Source of the DNA: Hoeflea sp. IMCC20628
GTDB lineage: Bacteria > Pseudomonadota > Alphaproteobacteria > Rhizobiales > Rhizobiaceae
Direction: 5' to 3'
Assembly: GCF_001011155.1 (NCBI RefSeq)
Contig: NZ_CP011479.1
Location: 2,932,501 to 2,996,500 of the forward strand
Length of the DNA: 64,000 nt
Of this stretch, positions 28,127-37,589 are shown in pieces (positions within the stretch are counted from its first letter, which is position 1; each line of letters opens with the position of its first letter). A program made the translations under genes and the position numbers. Under the pieces are notes generated by a model. It did not search any database, was not told where the DNA came from, and saw nothing but the letters and a program-made list of their open reading frames with translations.

Positions 28127-28153
28127 CACCCGGACATCCGTGATGTCCGGGTG
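28127..28153 (-). terminator. 12-bp hairpin between der and the SleB gene
   Basis: CACCCGGACATC at 28127-28138 pairs without mismatch with GATGTCCGGGTG at 28142-28153 around a three-base loop, 41 bases past the der stop. No T-run follows on the minus strand, so termination may need Rho, or the hairpin may protect the der mRNA end. Confidence 0.5.
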
Positions 28154-28194
28154 GGCTCAAAGGTGTGACCGAAGCGGCTTCGAGCGGGACCCTG

Positions 28195-29703
28195 TTAGCC
28201 GCGCCGCTTTTTCGGTGCCAGTTTTCCTGACTTGGTGGCTCTCAAGGATTTTTTTGGCATCACCGAAGCCCGCTTGGTCTTGCCATCCTTGGGCGCATAG
28301 GGATTGGCGCCACTGCGATAGACCACACGCAGCGGAATTCCGGGCATGTCAAAATCCTTGCGCAACGAATTGAGCAAATAGCGGGTGTAGGATTCAGGAA
28401 CCGCTTCAGGCCGGGTGCAGGAAATCATGAAGCCCGGCGGGCGGGACTTGACCTGGGTCATGTATTTCAGCTTGAGCCGCCGTCCCGACACCGCCGGCGG
28501 CGGGTGGTGGCCTTGGGTATGATCAAGCCAACGGTTGAGCTTGGCGGTGGAGATCCGCTTGTTCCAGGTCCTGTGGACCATGCCGATGTTTTCCATCAGC
28601 CTGTCCAGCCCGTCACCGGTCTGGCCTGCCACGGTCACAGCACGGATGCCGCGGATTTGCGGCAGAAGACGGTCGGTCATCTCGCGCAATTCGGCGAGCT
28701 TTTCCTGGCGGTTTTCGATCAGATCCCATTTGTTGAAGGCAATGATCGGCGCCCGGCCTTCGCGGACAACCAGATCGGCGATCTGCAAATCCTGTTTTTC
28801 AAACGGAATGGTCGAATCAAAAACAATCACCACCACTTCGGCAAACCGGATGGCGCGCAGCGCGTCGGCGACCGACAGTTTTTCCAGCTTTTCCTGAACC
28901 CGCGCCTTGCGGCGCAGTCCGGCGGTGTCAAAGAGTTTGATCTTGCGGCCCTGCCACTCGAAGTCGACAGCAATGGAATCGCGCGTGATGCCGGCCTCCG
29001 GACCGGTCAGCAGCCGCTCCTCACCCAGAAACCGGTTGATCAGCGTCGACTTGCCGGCATTGGGTCGTCCGACAATGGCAACGCGCAGCGGTTTCGACTC
29101 GTCATACTCCGGACCTTCATCCTCATCTTCCGCGTCACGCGGCATCGGGATGTCGACATCGGTGATGGCCTCGCCGAGCGGATCGCTCTTTGACGGGAAG
29201 CAGCGCTCCTCCCCGAAGGCTTCGACAATGGCGTCGCGCAGATCGATCATGCCGCCGCCATGTTCGGCGGAAATCGGACAGGGTTCGCCAAGGCCCAGAC
29301 GGTAGGCATCATACATGCCTGATTCTGAGCCCTTGGATTCGGCCTTGTTGGCGACCAGAATCACCGGCTTGCCGCGTTTTCTCAAGATATCAGCCAGCAA
29401 TTCATCGGCCGGGGTCAACCCGGACTTGGCGTCGATCAGAAACAACGCGCCGTCAGCCTCGTCCATCGCCAACTCGCTTTGGGCGCGCATGCGGCCTTCA
29501 AGCGTATCAGGTCCGGCGACTTCAAGACCAGCCGTATCGATCATGCGAAAGCGCAGGTCGACAAGCTTGGCATCGCCGGGCCGGCGGTCGCGGGTCACGC
29601 CCGGCGTATCGTCGACAAGCGCCAGCTTGCGGCCGGCCAGCCGGTTGAACAGCGTGGATTTGCCGACATTGGGGCGTCCGACAATAGCCAGTGTAATACT
29701 CAT
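28195..29703 (-). CDS. der: ribosome-associated GTPase Der (EngA)
   Basis: Essential GTPase needed for maturation of the 50S subunit. The 502-aa protein has two GTPase domains: GRPNVGKS near residue 8 with DTAGLE and NKAE, and GRPNAGKS near residue 211 with DTAGLRRK and NKWD. A KH-like C-terminal domain follows, with a basic tail ([19 protein letters not shown]). An acidic linker ([13 protein letters not shown]) joins the G domains. ATG at 29703. A YfgM-like gene is upstream on the same strand, as in many proteobacteria. Confidence 0.97.
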   Translation of the reverse strand: MSITLAIVGRPNVGKSTLFNRLAGRKLALVDDTPGVTRDRRPGDAKLVDLRFRMIDTAGLEVAGPDTLEGRMRAQSELAMDEADGALFLIDAKSGLTPADELLADILRKRGKPVILVANKAESKGSESGMYDAYRLGLGEPCPISAEHGGGMIDLRDAIVEAFGEERCFPSKSDPLGEAITDVDIPMPRDAEDEDEGPEYDESKPLRVAIVGRPNAGKSTLINRFLGEERLLTGPEAGITRDSIAVDFEWQGRKIKLFDTAGLRRKARVQEKLEKLSVADALRAIRFAEVVVIVFDSTIPFEKQDLQIADLVVREGRAPIIAFNKWDLIENRQEKLAELREMTDRLLPQIRGIRAVTVAGQTGDGLDRLMENIGMVHRTWNKRISTAKLNRWLDHTQGHHPPPAVSGRRLKLKYMTQVKSRPPGFMISCTRPEAVPESYTRYLLNSLRKDFDMPGIPLRVVYRSGANPYAPKDGKTKRASVMPKKSLRATKSGKLAPKKRRG

Positions 29704-29726
29704 GGATGGTCCTTGCCCGAAGGCCT

Positions 29727-29766
29727 AGAGCGCCGTGCGTTCAATTGGACGCACAAAGGACGCTCT
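29727..29766. repeat. palindromic intergenic repeat, copy 2
   Basis: AGAGCG at 29727-29732 and CGCTCT at 29761-29766 form the outer stem; GTGCGTtCAATTGGACGCAC at 29735-29754 is an inner palindrome with one mismatch. Related to the copy at 14902-14940. It lies between der and the upstream TPR gene. Confidence 0.75.
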
Positions 29767-29850
29767 ATCTATTTGCGTCTAGAGCATCCTGCATCAAGCG
29801 ATACCGCTGGATCAAGGATGCGCTGGTCATTGTCCCTAGCGCGCCAGCGA

Positions 29851-30522
29851 TCAGGATGCGCCACCCTGCGCGGCGATCATGTCGAGCATGAGGCCGGCAC
29901 GGGTCTTGATGCCGTTGGGCGTTTCGCTGTCCACAGCGATATCGCCAAACCACTGTGACGCCTGTTTGAGTTCGCCAGCCTTGAAGGCGGCAATCCCCAG
30001 AGCCTCACGGGCGGAGTGACGGGCCGGATTTCCCGGAACAGCCAGAACTTCGACCTCTGCCGACACATCGGCATAGCTGCCAGTGTCAATCAGCAGATAG
30101 GCTGCACGCAGGCGCGCCGCGTCCCTGATGGCGACAGGTTGCGATACATCCTTGCCGACAGAAGAAAAAGCTTCGATCGCCGCAGCGGTATCGCCCTTGT
30201 CTGCCAACACCGTGGCTGCGCGCATACGCGCCAGCACCGGATAGGAACCATAGCCAGTTTTCTCGAGATCCTGGAATTCGATCAGGGCCGCATCGGTGTT
30301 TCCGTCACGGGCCTTTTCCAGGGCTGCAAGAAACACGTCACCGGACCTGGCGGCAGTTGTTTTCTGCCAGTAGTCCCAGCCACGCAAGCCCGCGGTGACG
30401 GCAACAATGCCAATCGCGATGGCAAGAATGACAAAGCGGAACCGGTTCCACAGCGCCTTCATGTAATCCGAACGCAGATCTTCATTGACCTCGCGGATGA
30501 ATGTTGAATTGTCGTCTGCCAT
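29851..30522 (-). CDS. YfgM-like membrane-anchored TPR protein
   Basis: A 223-aa protein with a cytoplasmic N-terminus (MADDNSTFIREVNEDLRSD), one membrane span (FVILAIAIGIVAVTAGLRGW) and a periplasmic TPR-like domain (TPR_21). In E. coli the matching protein YfgM is an ancillary factor of the SecYEG translocon and is also encoded just upstream of der, though with bamB between. The start MADDNS at 30522 fits the family; its ribosome site is weak. Confidence 0.87.
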   Translation of the reverse strand: MADDNSTFIREVNEDLRSDYMKALWNRFRFVILAIAIGIVAVTAGLRGWDYWQKTTAARSGDVFLAALEKARDGNTDAALIEFQDLEKTGYGSYPVLARMRAATVLADKGDTAAAIEAFSSVGKDVSQPVAIRDAARLRAAYLLIDTGSYADVSAEVEVLAVPGNPARHSAREALGIAAFKAGELKQASQWFGDIAVDSETPNGIKTRAGLMLDMIAAQGGAS

Positions 30523-30711
30523 CGCGTTACCGGCCGGAACCGGTCCTCTCAAAATATTGCCGCACGCGGCGTTGTGTGGGGCCTTCTAACCGATTTTGCA
30601 GCTTCTGTAAGGGGGGGATGTGCGGAAAGCTCCCGCGCACCCCGCTTTGACAAGGGTGCAAGGGCACCTATCCAACCGCTGACAGCGTCACTCGGTGGTG
30701 TACCGGCCGCC

Positions 30712-31299
30712 TCACAGACCGACAATCGGCGGCACGCCGATGAGCCATTGATGCAGCCACAGCAGGAACGCCAGATACAGGATCACACCACCGAGCACGG
30801 CGATGACATCCCATTTCACCGGTCCTGCCACCGGATTGCGAGTGATGCCGGCGAGCAACCGCTTCTTTTCCGAGATCCGGTCGACGACCGCCCATGCCAG
30901 AAAGCTGCCAAACAGCAGAAGCGATGCCAGGTCGCCATTGACCAGAAGGTGGGCCAGCGCCCAGATCTTGACGGCAAGCAGCATCGGATGCTTGACCGCT
31001 GCCTTGATGCGACCGGCGGGAACCTGCGATGCGACCAGAAAGATCATGGCCGGCAGCATCAGCAGTGCCACGACATGGCTCGTCCAGGACGGTGCCACCC
31101 AGAACGCCACCGGATCAAGCCGCGCTATGCCATAGCCCCAGACGATAATCACAAAACCTGCGATGGAGACGAGCGCATAGATCCCCTTCCAGGTGTTCAG
31201 GCCGCGGGCGTCGATCTGCGCAGCACGGAATTCCGGCGCAACGATACGAACGGAATGCACCCCCAGAAACAGAACCAGTCCGACAATAAGCCAGATCAT
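30712..31299 (-). CDS. NnrU family membrane protein
   Basis: A 195-aa integral membrane protein with five or six spans and the NnrU sequence pattern: N-terminal LFLGVHSVRIVAPEFR, then KHPMLLAVKIWALAHLLVNGD in the middle, where conserved His residues occur. NnrU was first linked to denitrification (nitrite/NO metabolism) and is related to isoprenoid/methyl-transferring NnrU/MddA-like proteins. No denitrification genes are nearby, so the role is open. GGGGAG precedes ATG at 31299. Confidence 0.88.
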   Translation of the reverse strand: MIWLIVGLVLFLGVHSVRIVAPEFRAAQIDARGLNTWKGIYALVSIAGFVIIVWGYGIARLDPVAFWVAPSWTSHVVALLMLPAMIFLVASQVPAGRIKAAVKHPMLLAVKIWALAHLLVNGDLASLLLFGSFLAWAVVDRISEKKRLLAGITRNPVAGPVKWDVIAVLGGVILYLAFLLWLHQWLIGVPPIVGL

Positions 31300-31432
31300 C
31301 CGTCATCTCCCCTGTTGTTTCCGGACCTTTTCCGGTCCGCATGTTGCGGCAAACATACCCCGGACTGAGCCCGATGAGAAGCAGCCCGCTGAAGCGATTG
31401 TATCCCTGCCGCGACTGGGTCATGATGGCCTC

Positions 31433-31810
31433 ATGGAACCTGATCTGGATGCCGCGCGGAGGCGGCTTGCTGACAAGAAGACGGATCTGGAAAGCATGTC
31501 GGCGCTGAGCGCAGAAGCGCGCGCGCCGGTGACGCTGGACCAGCAATCGGTCGGGCGCCTGTCGCGTATGGACGCCATGCAGCAGCAGGCGATGGCATCA
31601 GCGCAGGAACGGTCCCGCAAACGCGATCTGGTCCGCATCGAGATGGCCGAACGGCGGCTGGCGGACGGCGACTATGGCTGGTGCGCCGATTGTGGCGAGG
31701 CGATCCCGGACAAACGGCTTGCGATCGATCCGATGGCGGAAAAATGCGTCCGCTGCGCGTCGGGTTGTACGCGTTCATCCGGCTCGCTTCCACATCACTG
31801 CCGCATTTGA
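31433..31810 (+). CDS. TraR/DksA-family zinc finger protein
   Basis: A 125-aa protein: N-terminal helical part (MEPDLDAARRRLADKKTDLE), LDQQSVGRLSRMDAMQQQAMA coiled segment, and a four-Cys zinc finger CADCGEAIPDKRL...CVRC. DksA-type proteins act in the RNA polymerase secondary channel together with ppGpp; this short form lacks the full coiled coil, so its effect on RNA polymerase is uncertain. The protein extends about 15 residues past the last Cys (GCTRSSGSLPHHCRI), longer than typical short relatives. Start at 31433 chosen by similarity; the ribosome site is weak. Confidence 0.82.
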   Translation: MEPDLDAARRRLADKKTDLESMSALSAEARAPVTLDQQSVGRLSRMDAMQQQAMASAQERSRKRDLVRIEMAERRLADGDYGWCADCGEAIPDKRLAIDPMAEKCVRCASGCTRSSGSLPHHCRI

Positions 31811-31867
31811 CGATCACACAACCTGACTTCGTTCTTCGTCACGCGTAAAGCCAGGTCGCCAAGCATC

Positions 31868-32878
31868 ATGACATCCCCTGCCCCGATCACCACTTCGCCG
31901 CCGCCAAGGCTTCTCGCAACGGCTCTCCTGATTTCCGGGTTGTGCACGACAGCTTTACCGGCCACCGCAGCAGACACCGATCGCGAGCAACTGGTGCTGA
32001 TTTCCTTCGATGGCGCCCATGACAACGCGCTGTGGGACCGAAGCCTCAAACTGGCAGATCAAAGCGGCGCGCGGTTTACCTATTTTCTCTCCTGCACCTT
32101 TCTGATGAGCAAGGCTGATCGCAACGGCTACAAGGCGCCGGGACACTCGGCGGGCCGCTCGAATGTCGGGTTTGCGCAAGACAGCGCCGAAGTGCTGACC
32201 CGACTCGGTCACATCTGGGCGGCGCATCAGGCCGGCGACGAGATCGGCAGCCATGGCTGTGGTCATTTTGATGGCAAGGACTGGAGCAAATCCGACTGGC
32301 AGGCCGAATTCGACCAGTTTGATACAGCCCTGGCCAATGGCTGGAGCCACAATGGCGCGGAAGCACCGGCGGGATGGGCCGCCTTTGCCAAATCAGGAAT
32401 CCAGGGGTTTCGCGCACCCTATCTGTCAGTCGGAGACGGGCTCTATGCGGCGCTGACGGATCGGAGCTTTGCCTATGATGCCAGCGGCGTGTCGCGCGGC
32501 CCGGTAGCCCCCGACTTCACCAAAGTCACCGCCCGCTTCGCGTTGCCGTTGATTCCGGAAGGACCAAAGCAAAGGCGGATCATCGCCATGGATTACAATC
32601 TGTTCGTCCGACATTCGGGCGGGGATGAAACGCCGTCGAAATCGGCGCAATTCGAGGAGCGCGCGCTTGCGGCGTTCCGTACCGCGTTCGAGACCGAATA
32701 CACGGGCGAGCGGCGGCCGCTGCAACTGGGCTTTCATTTCGTCGAGATGAATGGCGGCGCCTATTGGGACGCGCTGGAACGTTTCGCCATGGAGACCTGC
32801 AGAAAGCCGGGCGTCGCCTGCGTGACCTACCAGGAAGCCATACGGCGTCTCAATGGCCGGAATGGCTCGGCGAGCTAG
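31868..32878 (+). CDS. exported polysaccharide deacetylase-like protein
   Basis: A 336-aa protein with a signal peptide (LLATALLISGLCTTALPATA) and a NodB-fold domain. Motif 1 reads SFDGAHD instead of TFDDG, so the usual Asp pair is broken. The metal His pair is kept in GSHGCGH (H-x3-H), as are FRAPYL (motif 3) and GFHF (late His motif). A de-N- or de-O-acetylase acting on envelope polysaccharide is possible, with altered metal site. It converges on the bacA gene with 30 bases between stops. Confidence 0.8.
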   Translation: MTSPAPITTSPPPRLLATALLISGLCTTALPATAADTDREQLVLISFDGAHDNALWDRSLKLADQSGARFTYFLSCTFLMSKADRNGYKAPGHSAGRSNVGFAQDSAEVLTRLGHIWAAHQAGDEIGSHGCGHFDGKDWSKSDWQAEFDQFDTALANGWSHNGAEAPAGWAAFAKSGIQGFRAPYLSVGDGLYAALTDRSFAYDASGVSRGPVAPDFTKVTARFALPLIPEGPKQRRIIAMDYNLFVRHSGGDETPSKSAQFEERALAAFRTAFETEYTGERRPLQLGFHFVEMNGGAYWDALERFAMETCRKPGVACVTYQEAIRRLNGRNGSAS

Positions 32879-32908
32879 AAGTCTACCCAGCCCGCCGGGA
32901 CAACCCGC

Positions 32909-34234
32909 TTATTTCGGATCATCAATTGTCTGCACCGCGTCCGGCCCGCCAGCACCAGGCGCAGGGTTCGGAATCGGTTGCACGAAACCACTGCCCTGGC
33001 TCGAGAGATAATTCTTCTCGATATCCGACAGGTCCTGACCTTTGAACACGGCCTCAAAGGCGTGCAGACGTTTGTAGATCGAGATCAGCTCGACAATCGT
33101 GGTCCAGGAGCTAACCAGAAACTGGAACGAGCTCGACACCTGACCGAAAGCGGTGAGGATCTGCTGCCAGATGCCAAGCGTGATCTTGCCCGCAATAATG
33201 GTGGGCACCAAAAGGACACTCACGTAGATATTGTCGGCCTGAAAATAGAGGCTGCGCGCAACATTGAAGTACATGTAGTGGAAATAGAGCCGGAAATAAT
33301 TCTTCCGGACATTGTTGAACAGCTCGACCACGGTGGCCGGCTGGGCGCGATCCGCATTGTCTTCGCCATAGACCAGTTCCTTGCGATAGGCCGCCTCGAC
33401 GCGCTGGTTTCTGAACTCGAGTCCCGGCAGCTTGACCCCGACAATGGCCAGCAATCCGGTACCGAAGGCCGCCCAGAACAGCAGCGCAGTGAACAGGGCG
33501 TGTGGAATTTCGCCAACCAGTGGCAGCTCCGTCACATATTGCGACAATCCCCACAGGACCGGCAGAAACGCCACCAGTGTCATGACCGCATCGACAAAGG
33601 CCACGCCGAGGCCTTCCATGATCGAGGCGAAGCGCATTGTGTCTTCCTGCACACGCTGGGACGCACCCTCGATGTGGCGAACACGGGTCCAGCGTTCCAT
33701 GTAGAAATCATTCATCGCCGTGCGCCAGCGGAAGACATAATGGCTGACGAAAAAGCGGGTAATGACATAGACGCCAAGCGAGACAAAGGCGATTTGAGCG
33801 AAGATCAGAAGCAGGCCATAGAGATCGCCAGCACTCACCGAACCGTCACCGGTCAAAGCCTGCTGGAACTGGTCGAAAAACGGACGCCGCCAATTGTTGA
33901 TTGCGACAGAGACCTGCACGCCAAAATAGGTGCTGAAGAGAATGAAGATCGAGCCGAGGATCGACCAGAGCTGCCATTTGTGAGGTGAAAAATTGAACCA
34001 GAAGACCGTGAAGATCAGCGACCAGATGGTGTAAAAGGCATAGAACCAGAGAAATGACGGGGTGTAGAAATAATACAGCCCGACAATCGGTTCAGCCTCG
34101 GGCTCGGGCAAGGCAAAGCCAAGTGCTGCGCCGATGGAATCGCCCACCGTGTACCAGATGACAATGCCCAGACCTGCCCAAAGCAGCATTGACGAGAAAA
34201 ACAGTTTTGGTCTGGGAAAAAAGGATTCAAACAC
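32909..34234 (-). CDS. bacA: SbmA/BacA peptide transporter
   Basis: Inner membrane protein of the SbmA/BacA family, which brings peptide antibiotics and thiazole-modified peptides into the cell and in rhizobia affects very-long-chain fatty acids of lipid A and symbiosis. The 441-aa protein has about six to seven spans and the family sequence VSVAINNWRRPFFDQFQQAL, YMERWTRVRHIEGASQRVQED and GLEFRNQRVEAAYRKELVYGE. Like its relatives it lacks an ATPase domain. Start is GTG at 34234 with AAGGA upstream. The C-terminal Pro/Gly tail is variable. Confidence 0.92.
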   Translation of the reverse strand: MFESFFPRPKLFFSSMLLWAGLGIVIWYTVGDSIGAALGFALPEPEAEPIVGLYYFYTPSFLWFYAFYTIWSLIFTVFWFNFSPHKWQLWSILGSIFILFSTYFGVQVSVAINNWRRPFFDQFQQALTGDGSVSAGDLYGLLLIFAQIAFVSLGVYVITRFFVSHYVFRWRTAMNDFYMERWTRVRHIEGASQRVQEDTMRFASIMEGLGVAFVDAVMTLVAFLPVLWGLSQYVTELPLVGEIPHALFTALLFWAAFGTGLLAIVGVKLPGLEFRNQRVEAAYRKELVYGEDNADRAQPATVVELFNNVRKNYFRLYFHYMYFNVARSLYFQADNIYVSVLLVPTIIAGKITLGIWQQILTAFGQVSSSFQFLVSSWTTIVELISIYKRLHAFEAVFKGQDLSDIEKNYLSSQGSGFVQPIPNPAPGAGGPDAVQTIDDPK

Positions 34235-34348
34235 GGGCGGAGATCCTTGGGTGCATGGCAGGACATGATTCGTCGAAAGTTGGCCGACTACCTAGGACAC
34301 CGCGACAACTACGGCAATCCGAAGGCGCCTGCAATCACGCCATTGTGC

Positions 34349-34387
34349 AAAAACAAGAGCCCGCCGCTGTGTGTCAGGGGCGGGCTC
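34349..34387 (-). terminator. Rho-independent terminator after the BCCT transporter gene
   Basis: GAGCCCGCC at 34357-34365 pairs with GGCGGGCTC at 34379-34387. On the minus strand the stem is followed by TTGTTTTTG. It lies 30 bases beyond the transporter stop. Confidence 0.85.
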
Positions 34388-34417
34388 CATGAGTTTTCAG
34401 TCACACGACAGGGCGTG

Positions 34418-36028
34418 TTAGCCCTTCTTGAGCATTCGGTGTTCTTCCATCAGGCCCTTGTAGGTGGACCATATCATCAGCAACAGCAGTGCGGCGAACG
34501 GAACACCGGTCGCCACGGCTGCCGCCTGCAGCGCGCCGAGGCCACCGCCGATCAGCAGAACGATGGCGACGATGCCTTCGAACGAAGCCCAGAACACCCG
34601 TTGTGCCACCGGTGCGTCGACCTTGCCGCCGGCGGTGATGGTGTCGATGACCAGTGAGCCCGAATCCGACGAGGTGACGAAGAACACGATCACGAGAACG
34701 ATGCCGACAAAGGAAGCGATCTGCGTCATCGGATAGGTCTTGAGCATCTCGAACAGCATCACGGCCTGGTCGGAGTTCTTTACCGCCTCATTGCCCTGAT
34801 TGATGACCTGATCGATGGCAGCGCCGCCAAAGATCGACATCCAGATGATGGAGACAACCGTCGGCACCAGAATCACGCAGGTGATGAATTCCCGCACTGT
34901 GCGGCCGCGCGACACGCGGGCGATGAACATGCCCACGAAAGGAGACCAGGAAATCCACCATGCCCAGTAAAAGGCGGTCCAGCCATGCATGAAGTTGACA
35001 TCTTCGCGGCCAAACGGATTGGACAGCGGGATGATTTCCTTGACGTAGGCGACGGTGTTGTCGAGCAGACCGGTGACAATGATCATGGTCGGACCGGCAA
35101 TCAGCACGAAGGCCATCAGCACGAAGGCCAGGACCATGTTGATCTCGGACAGGCGTTTGACGCCGGCGTCCAGTCCGGCAACCACGGAGCAGAGTGCTAC
35201 CGCCGTGATCATCAGGATCAGCACAATCTTCGATGAGCCGGTGATTTCAATCCCGAACAGGAAATTGAGGCCGGCAATGGCCTGCTCGGCGCCGAAGCCG
35301 AGCGATGTGGCCAGACCGAAGAGCGTGGCAAACACGGCCAGCGTATCGATCACGTGACCGGGCCAGCCCCAGACCCGTTCCCCGAGCAACGGGTAAAAGG
35401 CCGAACGCAAGGTCAGCGGCAGACCACGATTGTAAGTGAAGAAAGACAGGGCCAGACCGACCACTGCATAAATCGCCCAGGGGTGGAGACCCCAATGGAA
35501 GATGGTCGCCGCCATGGCATTGGTTCGTGCTGCTTCGACGTCGCCAACAGCACCGGCAAGCGGTGCCCAGTCGGTGCGGACGCCATTCTCCATCACAGTG
35601 CCACCAAATGAGCTGGCATAATGCGAAAGCGGCTCGGAGACACCGAAGAACATCAGGCCGATGCCCATGCCTGCTGCAAACAGCATGGCAAACCAGCCCA
35701 TGTAGTTGTAATCCGGGGCGGCATCGACACCGCCCAGGCGAATATTGCCCAGCGGAGTGACGATCAGCGCCAGGCTAAACAGGACGAAGATGTTACCGGC
35801 CATCAGCAACGGCCAGTCGAACATGTCGGTCAAGGTCGGGCGAAGCCAGCTGAAGAACGCCGAGGACGCCTCGCCGAACATCAAGGTCAGAATGACAAAT
35901 GCGACGATGATCACCGCCGATACGAAAAATACCGGATTGTGGACGTCCAGCCCCATGACTTGAACATTGTCCTGGCCGACTTCAAAATCAGAGCTCGGTT
36001 CCAGGATTGTGGTCTCTGTCTCAGACAC
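34418..36028 (-). CDS. BCCT family osmolyte transporter
   Basis: Betaine/choline/carnitine-type secondary transporter of 536 aa with 12 spans. Signature parts are MGWFAMLFAAGMGIGLMFFG in span 4 (Gly-rich helix), HWGLHPWAIYAVVGL, and the Trp-rich ISWSPFVGMFIARVSRGRT that forms the substrate box. It likely imports a quaternary ammonium osmolyte such as glycine betaine or choline, driven by Na+ or H+. The GTG at 36028 is preceded by AAGGGG with 7 bases spacing; the longer frame to 36163 is not family-like. A GMC oxidoreductase of choline-dehydrogenase type is encoded 8 kb away, but no link is shown. Confidence 0.92.
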   Translation of the reverse strand: MSETETTILEPSSDFEVGQDNVQVMGLDVHNPVFFVSAVIIVAFVILTLMFGEASSAFFSWLRPTLTDMFDWPLLMAGNIFVLFSLALIVTPLGNIRLGGVDAAPDYNYMGWFAMLFAAGMGIGLMFFGVSEPLSHYASSFGGTVMENGVRTDWAPLAGAVGDVEAARTNAMAATIFHWGLHPWAIYAVVGLALSFFTYNRGLPLTLRSAFYPLLGERVWGWPGHVIDTLAVFATLFGLATSLGFGAEQAIAGLNFLFGIEITGSSKIVLILMITAVALCSVVAGLDAGVKRLSEINMVLAFVLMAFVLIAGPTMIIVTGLLDNTVAYVKEIIPLSNPFGREDVNFMHGWTAFYWAWWISWSPFVGMFIARVSRGRTVREFITCVILVPTVVSIIWMSIFGGAAIDQVINQGNEAVKNSDQAVMLFEMLKTYPMTQIASFVGIVLVIVFFVTSSDSGSLVIDTITAGGKVDAPVAQRVFWASFEGIVAIVLLIGGGLGALQAAAVATGVPFAALLLLMIWSTYKGLMEEHRMLKKG

Positions 36029-36215
36029 TATTTTCCCCTTTTTCAATTGACGTGGCCTTGATCGGCCGCTTCTGCCGGGGCGCAAGCCAGGGAATAGGGT
36101 CCTGTTCCCGCGCTCGCACAGTATCAGCCAGAAGAAGGGATGGTTCCGGCGGCTGATCGGCATCGAATGGCCCGTATGCGCCTTTTTGTCTCAGGTGGCC
36201 ACCTTTGGCCAGATT

Positions 36216-37454
36216 TCACACAGTATTTGTGCGGATTCTGCAGAATATCAGCACAATTCCACCGGAAATGAGCAATCCGACAGCCGCCGCGAGACTGGCC
36301 CAGGTATAGGTGCCCGACCAGTTGGCAAGATAGCCGGCAACGACTGGTCCAAGAATCTGGCCGGTGCCGAATGCCGCCGTCATCATTGCCAACGCCCGGC
36401 GCGGACTTTCGATGGCGAGTTGACGGCCGACCTGCAAGCCAAAGGCCGTCACCATGACAAATGTACCGCCCAAAAGCACACCGCCAACAACCGGCCCGGC
36501 AGGCAGTGGCACCAGAACGCTTGCCGCGACGCCAAGCGCTTCAACCAGGCAACCGATGGCAAACACATTGACAAGCCCCACGCGCCTGACAGCCGGCAGC
36601 CAGTAGGCGACCGAGGGTGCCGCGGCGAGGCCGGTGGCCAGCCAGACTCCGGCTTCAAACAGCGACGAGCCGCCGCCGTCACGGACAATGGCGACCAGAA
36701 AGGTTGCCGTGACAATGTAACCGAACCCGAAAATGCCATAGGCGATGGTCAAGGCCAGCAGCGCTGGCGTCCATGTCAGCGGCGGTTCCCTTTTTGCGGG
36801 TCCGATCCGCATCACGCCCTGTGGCAGATAACGGCTGACAAGTGCCAGGCCGGCGAAGGCCAGAGCCGCCGCCACGATCCAGGCCATGCGCCAGCCGCCA
36901 TCCCCGAGAACAATCAGACCGAACATGATGGCTGAAACGGAAATCCCGATGCCGACCCCACCAAAATGACTGGACTGCACCCAAGACTTACCCGTGACGA
37001 GGCCGTGTGACAGCACGATCGCCGAGGCAAAAACCATGACAAAGGCGCTGGCGACACCTGCCAGGAAGCGAATCACGCATATAACGATGAAATTGCTCGA
37101 GATTCCCATGGCGAGCAGCAGCAGCGCCGTGGCCAGCAGTCCCGCAAGGGCCACCTTGCGCTCGATGCCCTCGGCCCAGCCATAGGCGGCCAGAATGGCG
37201 CCAAGCAGGTAGCCGGCATAGTTGGCGGACGCGATCCAGCCAGCCTCGGCCGGTCCCAAATCAAGGCCGGCCATCATCGCTGGCAGCACCGGGGTGTAGA
37301 AAAACCGCCCCAGCCCCATCGCCACCGCCATGGCAACCGCGCCTGCCATGGCCGTGGTCAGGACAGAGGGCGCGTCTGATGGTCTATTCGTCTGAGGTTG
37401 CGGAGAATCGGTCATGACGGGCGCTGCTTGGACTTCAATTGGTGGCGTCTCCAT
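36216..37454 (-). CDS. YbfB/YjiJ family MFS transporter
   Basis: A 412-aa major facilitator with 12 spans. The first span region TTAMAGAVAMAVAMGLGRFF and LGRFFYTPVLPAMM mark the YbfB/YjiJ group, whose substrates are unknown. Starts at 37454 (METPPIEVQ) or 37415 (MTDSPQPQ) are both possible; neither has a clear ribosome site. Divergent from bdhA. Confidence 0.85.
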   Translation of the reverse strand: METPPIEVQAAPVMTDSPQPQTNRPSDAPSVLTTAMAGAVAMAVAMGLGRFFYTPVLPAMMAGLDLGPAEAGWIASANYAGYLLGAILAAYGWAEGIERKVALAGLLATALLLLAMGISSNFIVICVIRFLAGVASAFVMVFASAIVLSHGLVTGKSWVQSSHFGGVGIGISVSAIMFGLIVLGDGGWRMAWIVAAALAFAGLALVSRYLPQGVMRIGPAKREPPLTWTPALLALTIAYGIFGFGYIVTATFLVAIVRDGGGSSLFEAGVWLATGLAAAPSVAYWLPAVRRVGLVNVFAIGCLVEALGVAASVLVPLPAGPVVGGVLLGGTFVMVTAFGLQVGRQLAIESPRRALAMMTAAFGTGQILGPVVAGYLANWSGTYTWASLAAAVGLLISGGIVLIFCRIRTNTV

Positions 37455-37589
37455 GAACCGGAATGGCCGGAGTGGCAAGGATGCCAGAACCAAACCCCGT
37501 CATTTTGGTTGCTGCTCTCCAAGAGTTGATTGGAGTTTTCAGCAAGAACACCTATTTGTGCATTGCAGCATTTACGAAAGGATCTTGCC

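Noticed and set aside
30574-31368. 264-codon plus-strand frame across NnrU
   Set aside because: Low-complexity product opposite a well-supported NnrU gene.
32978-33988. 336-codon plus-strand frame opposite bacA
   Set aside because: Shadow frame without motifs or ribosome site; BacA signatures are on the minus strand.
37510-37565. Promoter for bdhA using GTTGAT and CTATTT
   Set aside because: Spacing between the two elements is about 21 bases, too long for sigma-70.
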